DNA from: an uncultured Acidimicrobiales bacterium
Lineage (GTDB): Bacteria > Actinomycetota > Acidimicrobiia > Acidimicrobiales > SZUA-35
Reading direction: 5' to 3'
Length of the DNA stretch: 64,000 bases
Assembly (NCBI GenBank): GCA_937922785.1
Contig: CALAJQ010000007.1
Location: forward strand, 124,001-188,000
Each line of letters starts with the position of its first letter. Within the stretch, counting starts at the first letter, position 1. Both the position numbers and the translations under genes were made by a program. The notes under the pieces were generated by a model. It made no database searches, was not told the origin of the DNA, and worked only from the letters and a program-made list of their open reading frames with translations. Below are positions 48,498 through 57,122 of this stretch, piece after piece.

Positions 48498-49658
48498 ATG
48501 TCAGCACCGGATCGTGGGTTTAGTGAAGCCGAATTCCAGAGACGTACGTCTGGAGCACAAGAGTTAATGGCCAACGCCGGACTCGACGCGATCCTGTTAA
48601 CAACGGAGTTTGATGTTCAGTACTTCACCGGGTTCTTCACTCCCTTCTGGCAAAGCCCGACCAGGCCCTGGTTTGTCATTTTGCCTGCGCAAGGAAAGCC
48701 GATCGCAATCATTCCGAGCATTGGCGAAGCCACAATGGCTGACACCTGGATTAGCGATATCCGCACATGGTCTGCCCCGCAGCCCGAAGACGACGGTATA
48801 TCGCTGCTCACTGAGGCTCTGGCAGACGTCGCGTCCTCCCATCATCGCGTCGGAGTTCCATCAGGGCACGAAACCCACCTTCGAATGCCGTTGGATGATT
48901 TCTCACAAGTCATCCAACGGCTACCAAACTTAGAGTTCGTCGATTCGACCGATGTCGTGAAAACGATGCGGATGACAAAGTCTCCTGCTGAGATCTCCAA
49001 AATCGCCCATATCTGCTCGATTGTGTCGGCCAGTTTCGAGAACATCGGAGAGTTGCTAAGGGTTGGCATGACCGAGCGAGATGCTTTTAGGGCGTTCAAG
49101 ATCGACCTCCTGCAGCGGGGAGCCGACGACGTCCCCTATCTCGTCGGAGCAACTGGTCCGTTCTTCGACAACGTCATCAAGCAGCCGACCGATCGTGTCA
49201 TCACCCCTGGTGACCTGATCATGTTCGATACCGGGTCTAAGTGGGACGGATACTCAAGCGATTTCGACCGCTACTTTGCTTTTGGACACGCAAGCGAAGG
49301 CGCCAAGGCGGCATATGAGACCGTTTGGAATGCGACTGAGGCGGGCTTAGAGATGTTGCGGCCCGGAGTAACAACAACCGAGCTGTGGAAGGCGATGGCA
49401 GATGTCTTGGTTGCTGGTGGTTCACAAGGTAATTCAGTTGGCCGACTCGGGCACGGTCTAGGCATGCAAGTGACCGAGTGGCCCTCTAACACTGAGTCCG
49501 ACGACACAGTCATCACCGAGGGAATGGTCTTGACTCTCGAGCCAGGAATGTCGTGGGCCCCGGGCCACATGATGCTGCACGAAGAAAATGTGGTGATCGA
49601 GGCGGGAGGGGCTAAGTTGCTGTCGAATCGAGCGGACCCTCAGATCCGTTTGATTTAG
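48498..49658 (+). CDS. M24-family metallopeptidase (Xaa-Pro/creatinase type)
   Basis: 386 residues. N-terminal creatinase-like domain (about 1-145), C-terminal pita-bread metallopeptidase (about 150-386). Metal ligands: LIMFDTGSKWDGYSSDFDRYFAFG (two Asp), LGHGLGMQVTEWPS (His near 317), LTLEPGMSW (Glu) and MLHEENVVI (Glu). It cleaves X-Pro peptides or acts on creatine-like substrates. 2-base gap after the fusion gene points to co-transcription. The following flavoenzyme suggests small amine/peptide catabolism. Confidence 0.9.
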   Translation: MSAPDRGFSEAEFQRRTSGAQELMANAGLDAILLTTEFDVQYFTGFFTPFWQSPTRPWFVILPAQGKPIAIIPSIGEATMADTWISDIRTWSAPQPEDDGISLLTEALADVASSHHRVGVPSGHETHLRMPLDDFSQVIQRLPNLEFVDSTDVVKTMRMTKSPAEISKIAHICSIVSASFENIGELLRVGMTERDAFRAFKIDLLQRGADDVPYLVGATGPFFDNVIKQPTDRVITPGDLIMFDTGSKWDGYSSDFDRYFAFGHASEGAKAAYETVWNATEAGLEMLRPGVTTTELWKAMADVLVAGGSQGNSVGRLGHGLGMQVTEWPSNTESDDTVITEGMVLTLEPGMSWAPGHMMLHEENVVIEAGGAKLLSNRADPQIRLI

Positions 49659-49683
49659 CCTTCCGGTCTCTCCGGTTGCTAAA

Positions 49684-49713
49684 GAATCGCTAGGAATCGC
49701 TAAGAATCGCTAA
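49684..49713 (+). repeat. Three 10-bp tandem units before the flavoenzyme gene
   Basis: GAATCGCTAG, GAATCGCTAA, GAATCGCTAA follow each other in the 65-base space between the M24 stop and the ATG at 49724. A GCTAAGGAA end may contribute a ribosome-binding site. Confidence 0.8.
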
Positions 49714-49723
49714 GGAACACCGC

Positions 49724-51037
49724 ATGATGGTCCAGGACTTACCTAAATCCGACCGGCAAAACGGCTGGTTGGAAATCTTGCCTATGCTCCCGCATCCAAA
49801 GGTTCTTAAGGGCAAGGTTAAAGCCGACTATGCGGTTATCGGCGCTGGCTACGGCGGATTGGCAACGGCGCGGCGGCTAGCTGAGCTGAATCCGGACAGC
49901 CAGATCGTTCTTGTGGAAGCGGACCGTATTGGCAACAACGCGGCGGGCCGCTGTAGCGGGTTCATAATTGACCACGCTCACAATTTGAGAGCAAAGGACT
50001 TTTCCGAAGACGCTGCCAGCGCAAAGGCGCAGATCTCGATGAACCGTGCTGGCATCGATTGGCTGCGTGGCATTGTTAGCCGTGAAGGCATCGATTGCGA
50101 TTGGCGTGATGATGGGAAGATCCATGCCGCATCCTCAGACAAGGGTGCATCGATGCTTGACCACTTTGCCGGGTCGCTGGACGCAATCGATGAGGACTAT
50201 CAACGCCTAGACCACTCACAACTAAAGTTGCGGTTCGGGACTGACTACTACCGAAGCGGACTTCTTGCCCCACACAGCGCCACCGTGCAACCCGCCGCTT
50301 TGGTGCGTGGGCTAGCCGCCACTCTGCCGGCGAACGTCCAGGTGTTTGAGGCATCAGCCATCACCGACGTTTCCTTTGGATCGCCCCATGGCCTCTCCAG
50401 CGCTAGAGGCTCCGTCAGCGCGCCGGTGCTAGTTCTGGCAGTTAATGGATTTATCGAACGATTCGGATTCGCCCAGAAGCGGCTGATACCGCTGATCACC
50501 TGGGGATCGATGACTCGTGAGCTAAAGAACTCCGAGATCGACCGGCTTGGGGGAGACGAGAACTACGGCATCATCCCGGCTCACCCCGCTGGAACAACCG
50601 TTCGGCGTCTGCCCAACAAGCGAATTCTCATTCGCAACCAGTACACCTATAGCGCTACTTCGGATTCAATCAAGGGCCGGGAGCGGGTACGGAAGACTCA
50701 CGAAAAGTCCTTCATTGCGAGGTACCCGATGCTTGCAGGAGTCGAGCTCGAATACACCTGGGGTGGGGCTTTGAGCTTGTCGCGCAACGGCTCTGGGATT
50801 TGTGGGCAAGTTGCCGACGGGGTGTTTGCAACCTCGGCATACCAGGGAGTTGGGATGGCCAAGGGAACAATCTCAGGCAAGTACTTGGCAGAGCACATCA
50901 TGGGGGAGAGTCCAGAACACATTGGCCTGCTAACCGCAGGTAACGGCCCGTCCAGGAACTATCCCGATCCATTCAATCGGTGGGGCGTGACTGCGAACAT
51001 CAGTTGGAGACGCAGACAAGCCGGAAGCGAAGAATGA
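49724..51037 (+). CDS. FAD-dependent amine/amino-acid oxidase (DAO family)
   Basis: 437 residues. FAD dinucleotide motif ADYAVIGAGYGGLATARRLAELNP near residue 28; EADRIGNNAAGRCSGFI matches the gamma-glutamylputrescine oxidase/GAAxCS-like subgroup; C-terminal YTWGGALSLSRNG and SAYQGVGMAKGTISGKYLA hold the second FAD loop. It oxidises an amine or glycine-type substrate with oxygen. The last four bases overlap the polyamine-synthase-like gene (ATGA). Gamma-glutamylputrescine is a guess from similarity. Confidence 0.85.
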   Translation: MMVQDLPKSDRQNGWLEILPMLPHPKVLKGKVKADYAVIGAGYGGLATARRLAELNPDSQIVLVEADRIGNNAAGRCSGFIIDHAHNLRAKDFSEDAASAKAQISMNRAGIDWLRGIVSREGIDCDWRDDGKIHAASSDKGASMLDHFAGSLDAIDEDYQRLDHSQLKLRFGTDYYRSGLLAPHSATVQPAALVRGLAATLPANVQVFEASAITDVSFGSPHGLSSARGSVSAPVLVLAVNGFIERFGFAQKRLIPLITWGSMTRELKNSEIDRLGGDENYGIIPAHPAGTTVRRLPNKRILIRNQYTYSATSDSIKGRERVRKTHEKSFIARYPMLAGVELEYTWGGALSLSRNGSGICGQVADGVFATSAYQGVGMAKGTISGKYLAEHIMGESPEHIGLLTAGNGPSRNYPDPFNRWGVTANISWRRRQAGSEE

Positions 51038-52476
51038 ACCATCGAGCTGCTACCGGCATCGTTTTCTTCACCTCAGCTCTCGTTCTTGTAATTGAAATCG
51101 TTGCGGGTCGCCTTATGGCTCCTTACGTAGGTGTTTCACTTGAGGCTTTCACCGGAATCATCGGCACGGTGTTAGCAGGCATTGCCCTGGGCTCTGCTGT
51201 CGGCGGCAATCTCGCCGACACGGGGAAACCTCGCCAACTCATCGGGACTTGTCTAGTCCTAGGTGGAGCCTTCACCTGGCTTTCGGTTCCGATCGTCGCC
51301 CTTGTTGGTCCGGGAATGAACAGTTCGCCGGGAAGCATCATCCTTCTGACCTTCTTGGCGTTCTTTGCCCCGACCGCTTTGCTAAGTGCTATCAGTCCAA
51401 TGGTGGCAAAGCTGCGCCTTGATTCCTTGGAAGAGACCGGCGCTGTGATGGGAAACCTGTCTGCGGCTGGAACGGTAGGAGCGCTACTAGGAACGTTTGG
51501 AACTGGATTCATTTTACTCGGACTGCTTCCGATCAGAACCATCATTTACATCATCGGTGGCATGCTTGTTGTTGGAGGAGTCGCTTCTCGAGTGTTCTGG
51601 TCTGACTCCGGTGAGTCATCGAGAACAGTTCGGCCCGACCCAAAGCTGATGAGTGTTGCGCTAGTTGCAGGTGTAGCAAGTCTAGGTACAGGGTCTCCCT
51701 GTGATTATGAAACTGACTACACGTGTGCCCGCGTCATCGCCGATGAAGATCTAGCGGGCGGCAGAAGCCTGATTTTGGACCAGGTCCGCCACGCCCACGT
51801 CGACTTGGACGACCCCAGCCACCTTGAGCTCAGGTATGCAAGCCTCTTCGGAGCAGTTATTGATAGTGAGCCCGAAGGCAGGCTCGATGTGCTGCATGTC
51901 GGGGGCGGGGGTTTCTCAGTTCCGCGCTATGTCAGCGCAACCAGGCCAGGCAGCACAAACGTTGTTCTGGAGTTGGACGAGGGCCTAGTCGCTATCGCTG
52001 AGGCGGAACTGGGCCTTGGCGACGTCGAGAATCTTGACATTCGCATCGGCGATGCGCGGTTAGCGTTGCCAGATCTCACGACCGCAGCATTCGACGTAAT
52101 TGTTGGTGATGCGTTTGGTGGGGACGTGGTGCCGTGGGCGTTGACAACACGAGAAGCCGTCTCTGAATATCGAAGACTGCTGCGGCCAGGCGGCGTCTAC
52201 GTTCTGAATGTCATTGACGGGAACGAGAGCAGATTCGCCCGAGCTCAGCTAGCCACACTGTCGGAGCAGTTTGAGTTTGTGGGCGTGATCTTGCCGCTGG
52301 AGCGCACTGTGCGGTCCTTCAATCACGTGATCATGGCTTCAGACCAGCCCTTCGGAGACATAGGGCCGCTATCTGAAGCCGGTGAACTGCTGGATGGAGC
52401 GGCAGTAGTTGACTACATCGGCGACGCCGGAATTTTGACTGACAACTTTGCGCCAGCCGAGCAGTTAAAGGAATAG
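51034..52476 (+). CDS. Membrane-fused spermidine-synthase-like protein
   Basis: 480 residues. The N-terminal 200 form 6-7 membrane spans (GIVFFTSALVLVIEIVAGRLMAP, GIIGTVLAGIALGSAVGG, IILLTFLAFFAPTALLS, IIYIIGGMLVVGGV), like the fused MFS/spermidine-synthase proteins of actinobacteria. The C-terminal PABS/SAM fold has VLHVGGGGFSVPRYV, VLELDEGLVAIAE, RIGDARLALPDL and DVIVGDAFGGDVVPW; the Asp that holds the polyamine is in the GDA segment. It probably transfers an aminopropyl or related group at the membrane. ATGA overlap with the flavoenzyme suggests joint amine metabolism. Family safe; substrate unknown. Confidence 0.82.
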   Translation: MNHRAATGIVFFTSALVLVIEIVAGRLMAPYVGVSLEAFTGIIGTVLAGIALGSAVGGNLADTGKPRQLIGTCLVLGGAFTWLSVPIVALVGPGMNSSPGSIILLTFLAFFAPTALLSAISPMVAKLRLDSLEETGAVMGNLSAAGTVGALLGTFGTGFILLGLLPIRTIIYIIGGMLVVGGVASRVFWSDSGESSRTVRPDPKLMSVALVAGVASLGTGSPCDYETDYTCARVIADEDLAGGRSLILDQVRHAHVDLDDPSHLELRYASLFGAVIDSEPEGRLDVLHVGGGGFSVPRYVSATRPGSTNVVLELDEGLVAIAEAELGLGDVENLDIRIGDARLALPDLTTAAFDVIVGDAFGGDVVPWALTTREAVSEYRRLLRPGGVYVLNVIDGNESRFARAQLATLSEQFEFVGVILPLERTVRSFNHVIMASDQPFGDIGPLSEAGELLDGAAVVDYIGDAGILTDNFAPAEQLKE

Positions 52477-52479
52477 CAG

Positions 52480-53796
52480 TTAGTTAGGTCGAAGCGACAG
52501 ACCGTCAGGCCGCCACTTGTGGCCAGCCAGAACTATCTGATTCACAGTCACGTGACGTTCTAGAAAAGCGGCCTCGCAATAAGTCAGATAGAACCGCCAC
52601 AATCGGCAGAATCGATCGTCAAGCCCCAACGCCTTGACTTCGTCAAGCCTGTCATCGAATCGAACTCTCCAACGCCGAAGTGTCTCCGCATAGTGGGCCG
52701 AGAAGTCCTCGACATCGACCAACTGGAGTTTGGTAGCTGCAGAGACTGACTTTGAAATCGCTCCGATGCTGGGCAGCATTCCGCCGGGAAACACGAAACG
52801 GCGAATGTAGTCTTCGGTGTTCTTGGCCCGGTCGAAGCGTTGATCGGGCGTGCAGATTGCCTGGATCCCAACCAGACCATCAGGCCTTAGGCAGCTTTCG
52901 ATCGTGGCGAAGAAGCGTTTGTAGTCTCTCCATTCGACTGCCTCGATCATCTCGATCGAAACAATTCGATCGAACTGACCGGCAAGGTCACGCCAATCCG
53001 AATCCAACAATGTGGCTCGTGTGTCTAGCCCGGCTTCGGCGATCCGGCGCTTGGCCTCGGCCAGTTGTTCTTGTGAGACGGTTGTGGAAGTGATTGTTGT
53101 TTGGAACCGTTCCAGCAAGCGGATTGCAAGACCACCCCAGCCCGTGCCGATCTCCAGCACTTCGTGACCCGAAAGGATCTGAAGCTTGTTGAGCAGCCGG
53201 TCATACTTTGCAGTGCTCGCCTCGGCCAATGTCGCCGCCGGCGACTCAAACACCGCCGAGGAGTAGGTCATCGTGTCATCCAAGAAGATCTTGAAGAAGT
53301 CATTACCTAAGTCGTAATGGCTGGCGATGTCCTCTTCGTTCTTGGCTCTGCCTACTGACGGTGCAAGCCGTCGAATCCTGTCGGTTACCGGATTTGTCTT
53401 GCTGCTGATCTTGTTTCGAAGGTCATCAAGTTGATCCAAATTTCTGACCAGTACTTGGATCAGTGTTGTGAGGTCATCGGTAGTCCACCAACCCTCGATG
53501 TATCCGCGACCCAGTCCGATTGAACCCTCAGATGCCACTGCCTTCCAAGCCTGAGGCTCGACAATTCGAATAGTGGCGCTTAGTCCACCTGCTTCGCCGT
53601 AAATGCTCACATCAGAGCCCTCAGCAACCGTGAGCTGATCGTGCTGCATTCGGCGCATCAACTTGTGCAGAAGCGTCCGCGATGCCCTAGCCCCGGTGTC
53701 TCCAAGCGCACGGGTCGCTGTGAATGCTCCACTTTCGATTTCGGCTCGGCCTAGAAGACGTTCAGGGCGGACGGTTTTGGATTCAATATCAGTCAT
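52480..53796 (-). CDS. Cyclopropane-fatty-acyl-phospholipid synthase-family methyltransferase
   Basis: 438 residues. The SAM-binding core has EEDIASHYDLGNDFFKIFLDDTMTYS (bicarbonate/substrate region), VLEIGTGWGGLAIRLLER (motif I) and VSIEMIEAVEWRDYKRFFATIESCLRPDG. Member of the Cfa/mycolic-methylase family that adds methylene or methyl to unsaturated fatty acyl chains in membrane lipids. The N-terminal 130 residues form the usual accessory domain. It overlaps DUF1365 by four bases (ATGA) and ends 4 bases from the opposite spermidine-synthase stop. Third gene of the FAD-DUF1365-Cfa operon. Confidence 0.93.
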   Translation of the reverse strand: MTDIESKTVRPERLLGRAEIESGAFTATRALGDTGARASRTLLHKLMRRMQHDQLTVAEGSDVSIYGEAGGLSATIRIVEPQAWKAVASEGSIGLGRGYIEGWWTTDDLTTLIQVLVRNLDQLDDLRNKISSKTNPVTDRIRRLAPSVGRAKNEEDIASHYDLGNDFFKIFLDDTMTYSSAVFESPAATLAEASTAKYDRLLNKLQILSGHEVLEIGTGWGGLAIRLLERFQTTITSTTVSQEQLAEAKRRIAEAGLDTRATLLDSDWRDLAGQFDRIVSIEMIEAVEWRDYKRFFATIESCLRPDGLVGIQAICTPDQRFDRAKNTEDYIRRFVFPGGMLPSIGAISKSVSAATKLQLVDVEDFSAHYAETLRRWRVRFDDRLDEVKALGLDDRFCRLWRFYLTYCEAAFLERHVTVNQIVLAGHKWRPDGLSLRPN

Positions 53797-54581
53797 GCGG
53801 CCTCGCGCTTAGCGGGATGGGAGACAAATGGAACTCGTTTCGACAATAGTCGTGCTGCTTGAGAATGGATGCCTGCACTCACCTGTCGGGTTGAGAATGG
53901 CTTCTTCCGAACGGCGTCAGAAAGGAGCTTGCGGGACGCGGTCTCGCGCTGCATTCGGGCAGTGGTACGAACGATCGACTCACCGGTAGGAGCTACGACG
54001 TCAATTTTGTAGAAGGCCTCCGAATCAGAATCGATCATTGAGAACTCATACACAAAATCTTCGCCAAGAAATGGGGAAACGTGCAAAACCTTCTGAAAGC
54101 TTGCCTGATACCCGGATTGGCTTTTGCTGAGCGCGATCGGGTACCGGTGTCGTTCTTTCCATGGAGTATTGGTCACTTCTAGTACTGCCCCAACAGGGTT
54201 GCTTTCGTCGTCATGCCAAGCCAAGAACAAGGTGATGGGATTGAACAGCCAACCCCAACGTCTCACCTGGGTGACCATCCGCACCTCACCGCCGGGTTCA
54301 AAGCCCAACACGGGTTTCAGATCACTCTTTACTTCTGATCCAAGCGAGCCATTGGATGCAATTCCGTAGTCAGATCTGCGAAATCTTGCTGGTGAGAAGC
54401 CTCGGGCACTCCAAAGTGGATGTTGGCCCGTTAGTTTTTCGGGCTCATCGGGATCAACCCATACGTGTTGGATCGGATACCTGAACTGGTGCACCTGCGG
54501 TTGAGTTCGGCGGTGCACCACTGTTCCAGTGCAGATTGCGGGCGGTCCTGGTTTCACCGGCTCGCACCTAAAGCGTCGCAA
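53793..54581 (-). CDS. DUF1365 family protein
   Basis: 262 residues with the DUF1365 hallmarks: TGTVVHRRTQPQVHQFRYPIQHVWVDPDEPEKL near the start, FNPITLFLAWHDDE (FNP motif) near 115 and VLHVSPFLGEDFVYEFSMI near 172. Function is unknown, but the gene is regularly found between an FAD oxidoreductase and a cyclopropane synthase and is thought to belong to lipid modification. The start ATG at 54581 overlaps the FAD gene by 28 bases and is needed to keep the conserved N-terminus. Cytosolic or peripheral. Confidence 0.9.
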   Translation of the reverse strand: MRRFRCEPVKPGPPAICTGTVVHRRTQPQVHQFRYPIQHVWVDPDEPEKLTGQHPLWSARGFSPARFRRSDYGIASNGSLGSEVKSDLKPVLGFEPGGEVRMVTQVRRWGWLFNPITLFLAWHDDESNPVGAVLEVTNTPWKERHRYPIALSKSQSGYQASFQKVLHVSPFLGEDFVYEFSMIDSDSEAFYKIDVVAPTGESIVRTTARMQRETASRKLLSDAVRKKPFSTRQVSAGIHSQAARLLSKRVPFVSHPAKREAA

Positions 54582-55798
54582 ACTCTGAGCCCAGACTTGA
54601 TTCCGTCTTCATGAAAACCGTAGGACCAATAGGCGCCACAGAAGTGGGTCCGCCGTACCCCGCTGATTTCGCTCCAGCGGCTTTGCGCGGCAACCGCAGG
54701 ACCATCAAAGACCGGGTGTGAATAGTCGAAACTCGCAATGACTTTACCCGGGTCAATTCGGTCTGCTGAATTGAGGCTCACCAGGTAATGGGTGTCGGTC
54801 TTTAGTCGTTGCAGCGTGGTGAGGTCATAAGTGATTGGGGCCAACTGGTCCTTGGCACCGAGGCGCTCATAATTCCACGCAGCCCAAGCCCCGCGTTTTG
54901 GTGACATCAAGCTTGAATCAGTGTGCAGCGTGGCAGTGTTTGGTTGATATCGGATTGCCCCCAGCACGTCGCTTTCATCGGCGGTTGGATCAGACAGCAG
55001 AGCCAACGCCTGATCGCTGTGGCAAGCCAATATGACCTCATCAAACTGTTCGGTTCGGCCCGAACTGGTGACGCTTGCGAACAGTTGGCTTCGAGTTATC
55101 GATTCCACACGGGCATTAAGCCGGGCGTCGCCGTCGAACCTGTTCAAGATCTCTTCCACGTACACCTTCGAGCCGCCCTTCACTGTCTTCCAGGTCGGTC
55201 TATCGCGTACGCCTAGAAGCCCGTGGTTGGAGAGAAACTGCAGTAACGATCGCGCTGGAAATTCGTCGAAGGTCTGTGGGGAAGCCGACCAAACTGCAGC
55301 GCCCATTGGGATGAGATGCAGTTGCATAAAAGTTTCGGAATACCCGTTTGCTTCACAGAACTGACCGATCGACATTGACGGCGCTGTGGTGTCATCTAGA
55401 AAGGCGTTGGCGTCACGGTAGAAACGAAAAATGTCGATGAGCATTCGCCACATTTTCGGCGCTAGGACGTTCTTGCGATCGGCGAAGATGGAGTTCAGAC
55501 TCGTGGCGCGATAAGTGAAGCCAGACTCTCGATCGGTAACCGCAAAGCTCATCTCCGACTCGATGGGCTCTACCCCTAGCTCGCTAAATAGAGCTACCAG
55601 ATTGGGATAGTTCCGATCATTGTGAACGATGAAACCGGTATCAATAGCGTGGCTTAGGGCCCCTTCATCCACCATGACGGTGTTCGAGTGGCCGCCGAAG
55701 CGGTTGTCAGCCTCATAAAGCACGACGTCGTGTTCTGGGCCAAGGACGTGCGCGCAAACAAGGCCAGCGATACCCGAGCCGATTACCGCAATCCGCAT
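54554..55798 (-). CDS. NAD/FAD-dependent amine-oxidase-type flavoprotein
   Basis: 414 residues. The start AVIGSGIAGLVCAHVLGPEHDVVLYEADNRFGGHSNTV is the FAD-binding fold of the amine oxidase/desaturase group; DEVILACHSDQALALL near 230 and the C-terminal THFCGAYWSYGFHEDGIKSG close the FAD site. In this gene order (FAD protein, DUF1365, Cfa) the protein is likely to modify membrane fatty acids, perhaps as a desaturase or oxidase. TAGGTT lies 7 nt before the ATG at 55798. Its end overlaps DUF1365. Known tuberculostearate BfaA has a different FAD fold. Confidence 0.9.
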   Translation of the reverse strand: MRIAVIGSGIAGLVCAHVLGPEHDVVLYEADNRFGGHSNTVMVDEGALSHAIDTGFIVHNDRNYPNLVALFSELGVEPIESEMSFAVTDRESGFTYRATSLNSIFADRKNVLAPKMWRMLIDIFRFYRDANAFLDDTTAPSMSIGQFCEANGYSETFMQLHLIPMGAAVWSASPQTFDEFPARSLLQFLSNHGLLGVRDRPTWKTVKGGSKVYVEEILNRFDGDARLNARVESITRSQLFASVTSSGRTEQFDEVILACHSDQALALLSDPTADESDVLGAIRYQPNTATLHTDSSLMSPKRGAWAAWNYERLGAKDQLAPITYDLTTLQRLKTDTHYLVSLNSADRIDPGKVIASFDYSHPVFDGPAVAAQSRWSEISGVRRTHFCGAYWSYGFHEDGIKSGLRVCDALGASR

Positions 55799-55805
55799 CA
55801 GGCCT

Positions 55806-55811
55806 AACCTA
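55806..55811 (-). promoter_or_regulatory. -10 hexamer TAGGTT for the FAD-DUF1365-Cfa operon
   Basis: On the minus strand TAGGTT ends 7 nt before the ATG at 55798. Confidence 0.5.
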
Positions 55812-55830
55812 GCCGGTTAGCAAGCTAGCT

Positions 55831-56979
55831 CTAGAACCCAAGCTGGCGTGACGCAAGATCTCTCATGATTTCTTCTGAGCCTCCGCCAATTGCCTGTACC
55901 CGGACCTCCCGGTAAAGGCGCTCGACAGTGTCTCCACGAAGATAGCTGGCTCCGCCGAGAATCTGGGCGGCCTCACGAGCGCAGAACTCAAAAGTAGTTG
56001 TGGCTGCAACTTTCAACTCTGCGATTTCTGCGACGGGATCATCACCTTGATTCAGTCGCCAAGCCAACAGCTCACACCACGCCTTGCCTGCATTGATTTT
56101 GCGGTCCATCTCCACAAGCTTGTGGCGAATCACCTGATGTTCGACGAGACGCTTCTTGAACGTCTCACGCTCTCTGGCATAGGCCAATGCCTCGTTAAAG
56201 CAGACACGAGAGAACGCCAGGCTTTGGGCAGCCATGTCGATTCGCTCAGGGTTGAAGTTGTTGACGATCATCGAGAAACCAGCACCTTCTTCCCCCAGCA
56301 GGTTCTCTACAGGCACCCTGCAATCACTGAAGTAGAGCGTTGCAGTGTCGGAGCTGAGCCAGCCCATCTTGTCCAATTTGGTCCTGCTTAGCCCTGGGTT
56401 ATCTCCGTCGACGACAATCAGGGACAGGCCAGCGGGGCCCGGCCCCCCAGTTCGAGCCGCCACAGTTATGAAGTGCGCACGCATTCCCGATGTTATGAAT
56501 GTCTTCTCACCGTTGATAACAAAGTGGTCGCCGTCTCGTTTGGCGGTCGTCCTGAGATTGGCCACATCTGATCCACCGCTTGGTTCGGTTATGGCCAGCG
56601 CCGAAATTGCTTCGCCTGCCATGCACGGAGTTATCACCCGTGATTTGATCTCATGTGATCCGAACTTCGAAACAGGCGACAGGCCGATGTAGTTCGCGAG
56701 GAGTGATGCGATCACCCCGCCCGAGCCTGCCATGGATAGCTCTTCCATCATCGCCATTCGCAAGATGGCGTCGCGCTGTCCATGCCCTCCGTACTCAGCC
56801 TCGATCCCATCTCCGAAAAGTTCTAACGCCGCCGCCTTTCGGTAGAGCTCCAACGGAAGCTCGCCGTCGAGATCCCACTGGTGAACGTTAGGAGTGATCT
56901 CCTTTTCGGTGAACTGCCTAACCACCTCCCGGAACGCCTGGTGCTCGTCGGTATAGAACGGGGAAGAGGCCTCTGTCAT
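55831..56979 (-). CDS. Acyl-CoA dehydrogenase
   Basis: 382 residues of the ACAD fold. It oxidises acyl-CoA to 2-enoyl-CoA with FAD. ALAITEPSGGSDVANLRTTA near 125 and GEKTFITSGMRAHFITVAART near 150 are the FAD/substrate signatures. QILGGASYLRGDTVERLYREVRVQAIGGGSEEIMRDL in the C-terminus is the conserved end; a catalytic Glu sits near it or in the earlier helix. The ATG at 56979 is used because TAGGGT is 7 nt upstream; 57003 lies in promoter DNA. Chain-length preference unknown. Confidence 0.93.
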   Translation of the reverse strand: MTEASSPFYTDEHQAFREVVRQFTEKEITPNVHQWDLDGELPLELYRKAAALELFGDGIEAEYGGHGQRDAILRMAMMEELSMAGSGGVIASLLANYIGLSPVSKFGSHEIKSRVITPCMAGEAISALAITEPSGGSDVANLRTTAKRDGDHFVINGEKTFITSGMRAHFITVAARTGGPGPAGLSLIVVDGDNPGLSRTKLDKMGWLSSDTATLYFSDCRVPVENLLGEEGAGFSMIVNNFNPERIDMAAQSLAFSRVCFNEALAYARERETFKKRLVEHQVIRHKLVEMDRKINAGKAWCELLAWRLNQGDDPVAEIAELKVAATTTFEFCAREAAQILGGASYLRGDTVERLYREVRVQAIGGGSEEIMRDLASRQLGF

Positions 56980-56986
56980 GACGTCA

Positions 56987-56992
56987 ACCCTA
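56987..56992 (-). promoter_or_regulatory. -10 hexamer TAGGGT for the acyl-CoA dehydrogenase
   Basis: On the minus strand TAGGGT ends 7 nt before the ATG at 56979. Confidence 0.5.
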
Positions 56993-57021
56993 GAGGTCGG
57001 CAATAGGTGAGTCGAAACCGG

Positions 57022-57073
57022 GGCTTAGGGACAGTGCTTAGGGACAAGGCTTCGGGACAGGGCTTCGGGATTG
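57022..57073. repeat. Four 13-bp tandem units
   Basis: GGCTTAGGGACAG, TGCTTAGGGACAA, GGCTTCGGGACAG and GGCTTCGGGATTG, adjacent, in the 240-base space between the response regulator and the dehydrogenase. Confidence 0.85.
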
Positions 57074-57103
57074 ATCAGCAGTTGATCTCTAGTTGATAAA
57101 CGC
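57071..57103. repeat. Three 11-bp tandem units
   Basis: TTGATCAGCAG, TTGATCTCTAG and TTGATAAACGC directly follow the 13-bp array; only TTGAT is strictly shared by all three. Confidence 0.65.
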
Positions 57104-57122
57104 AGGTTTGAATATAGTTGGT

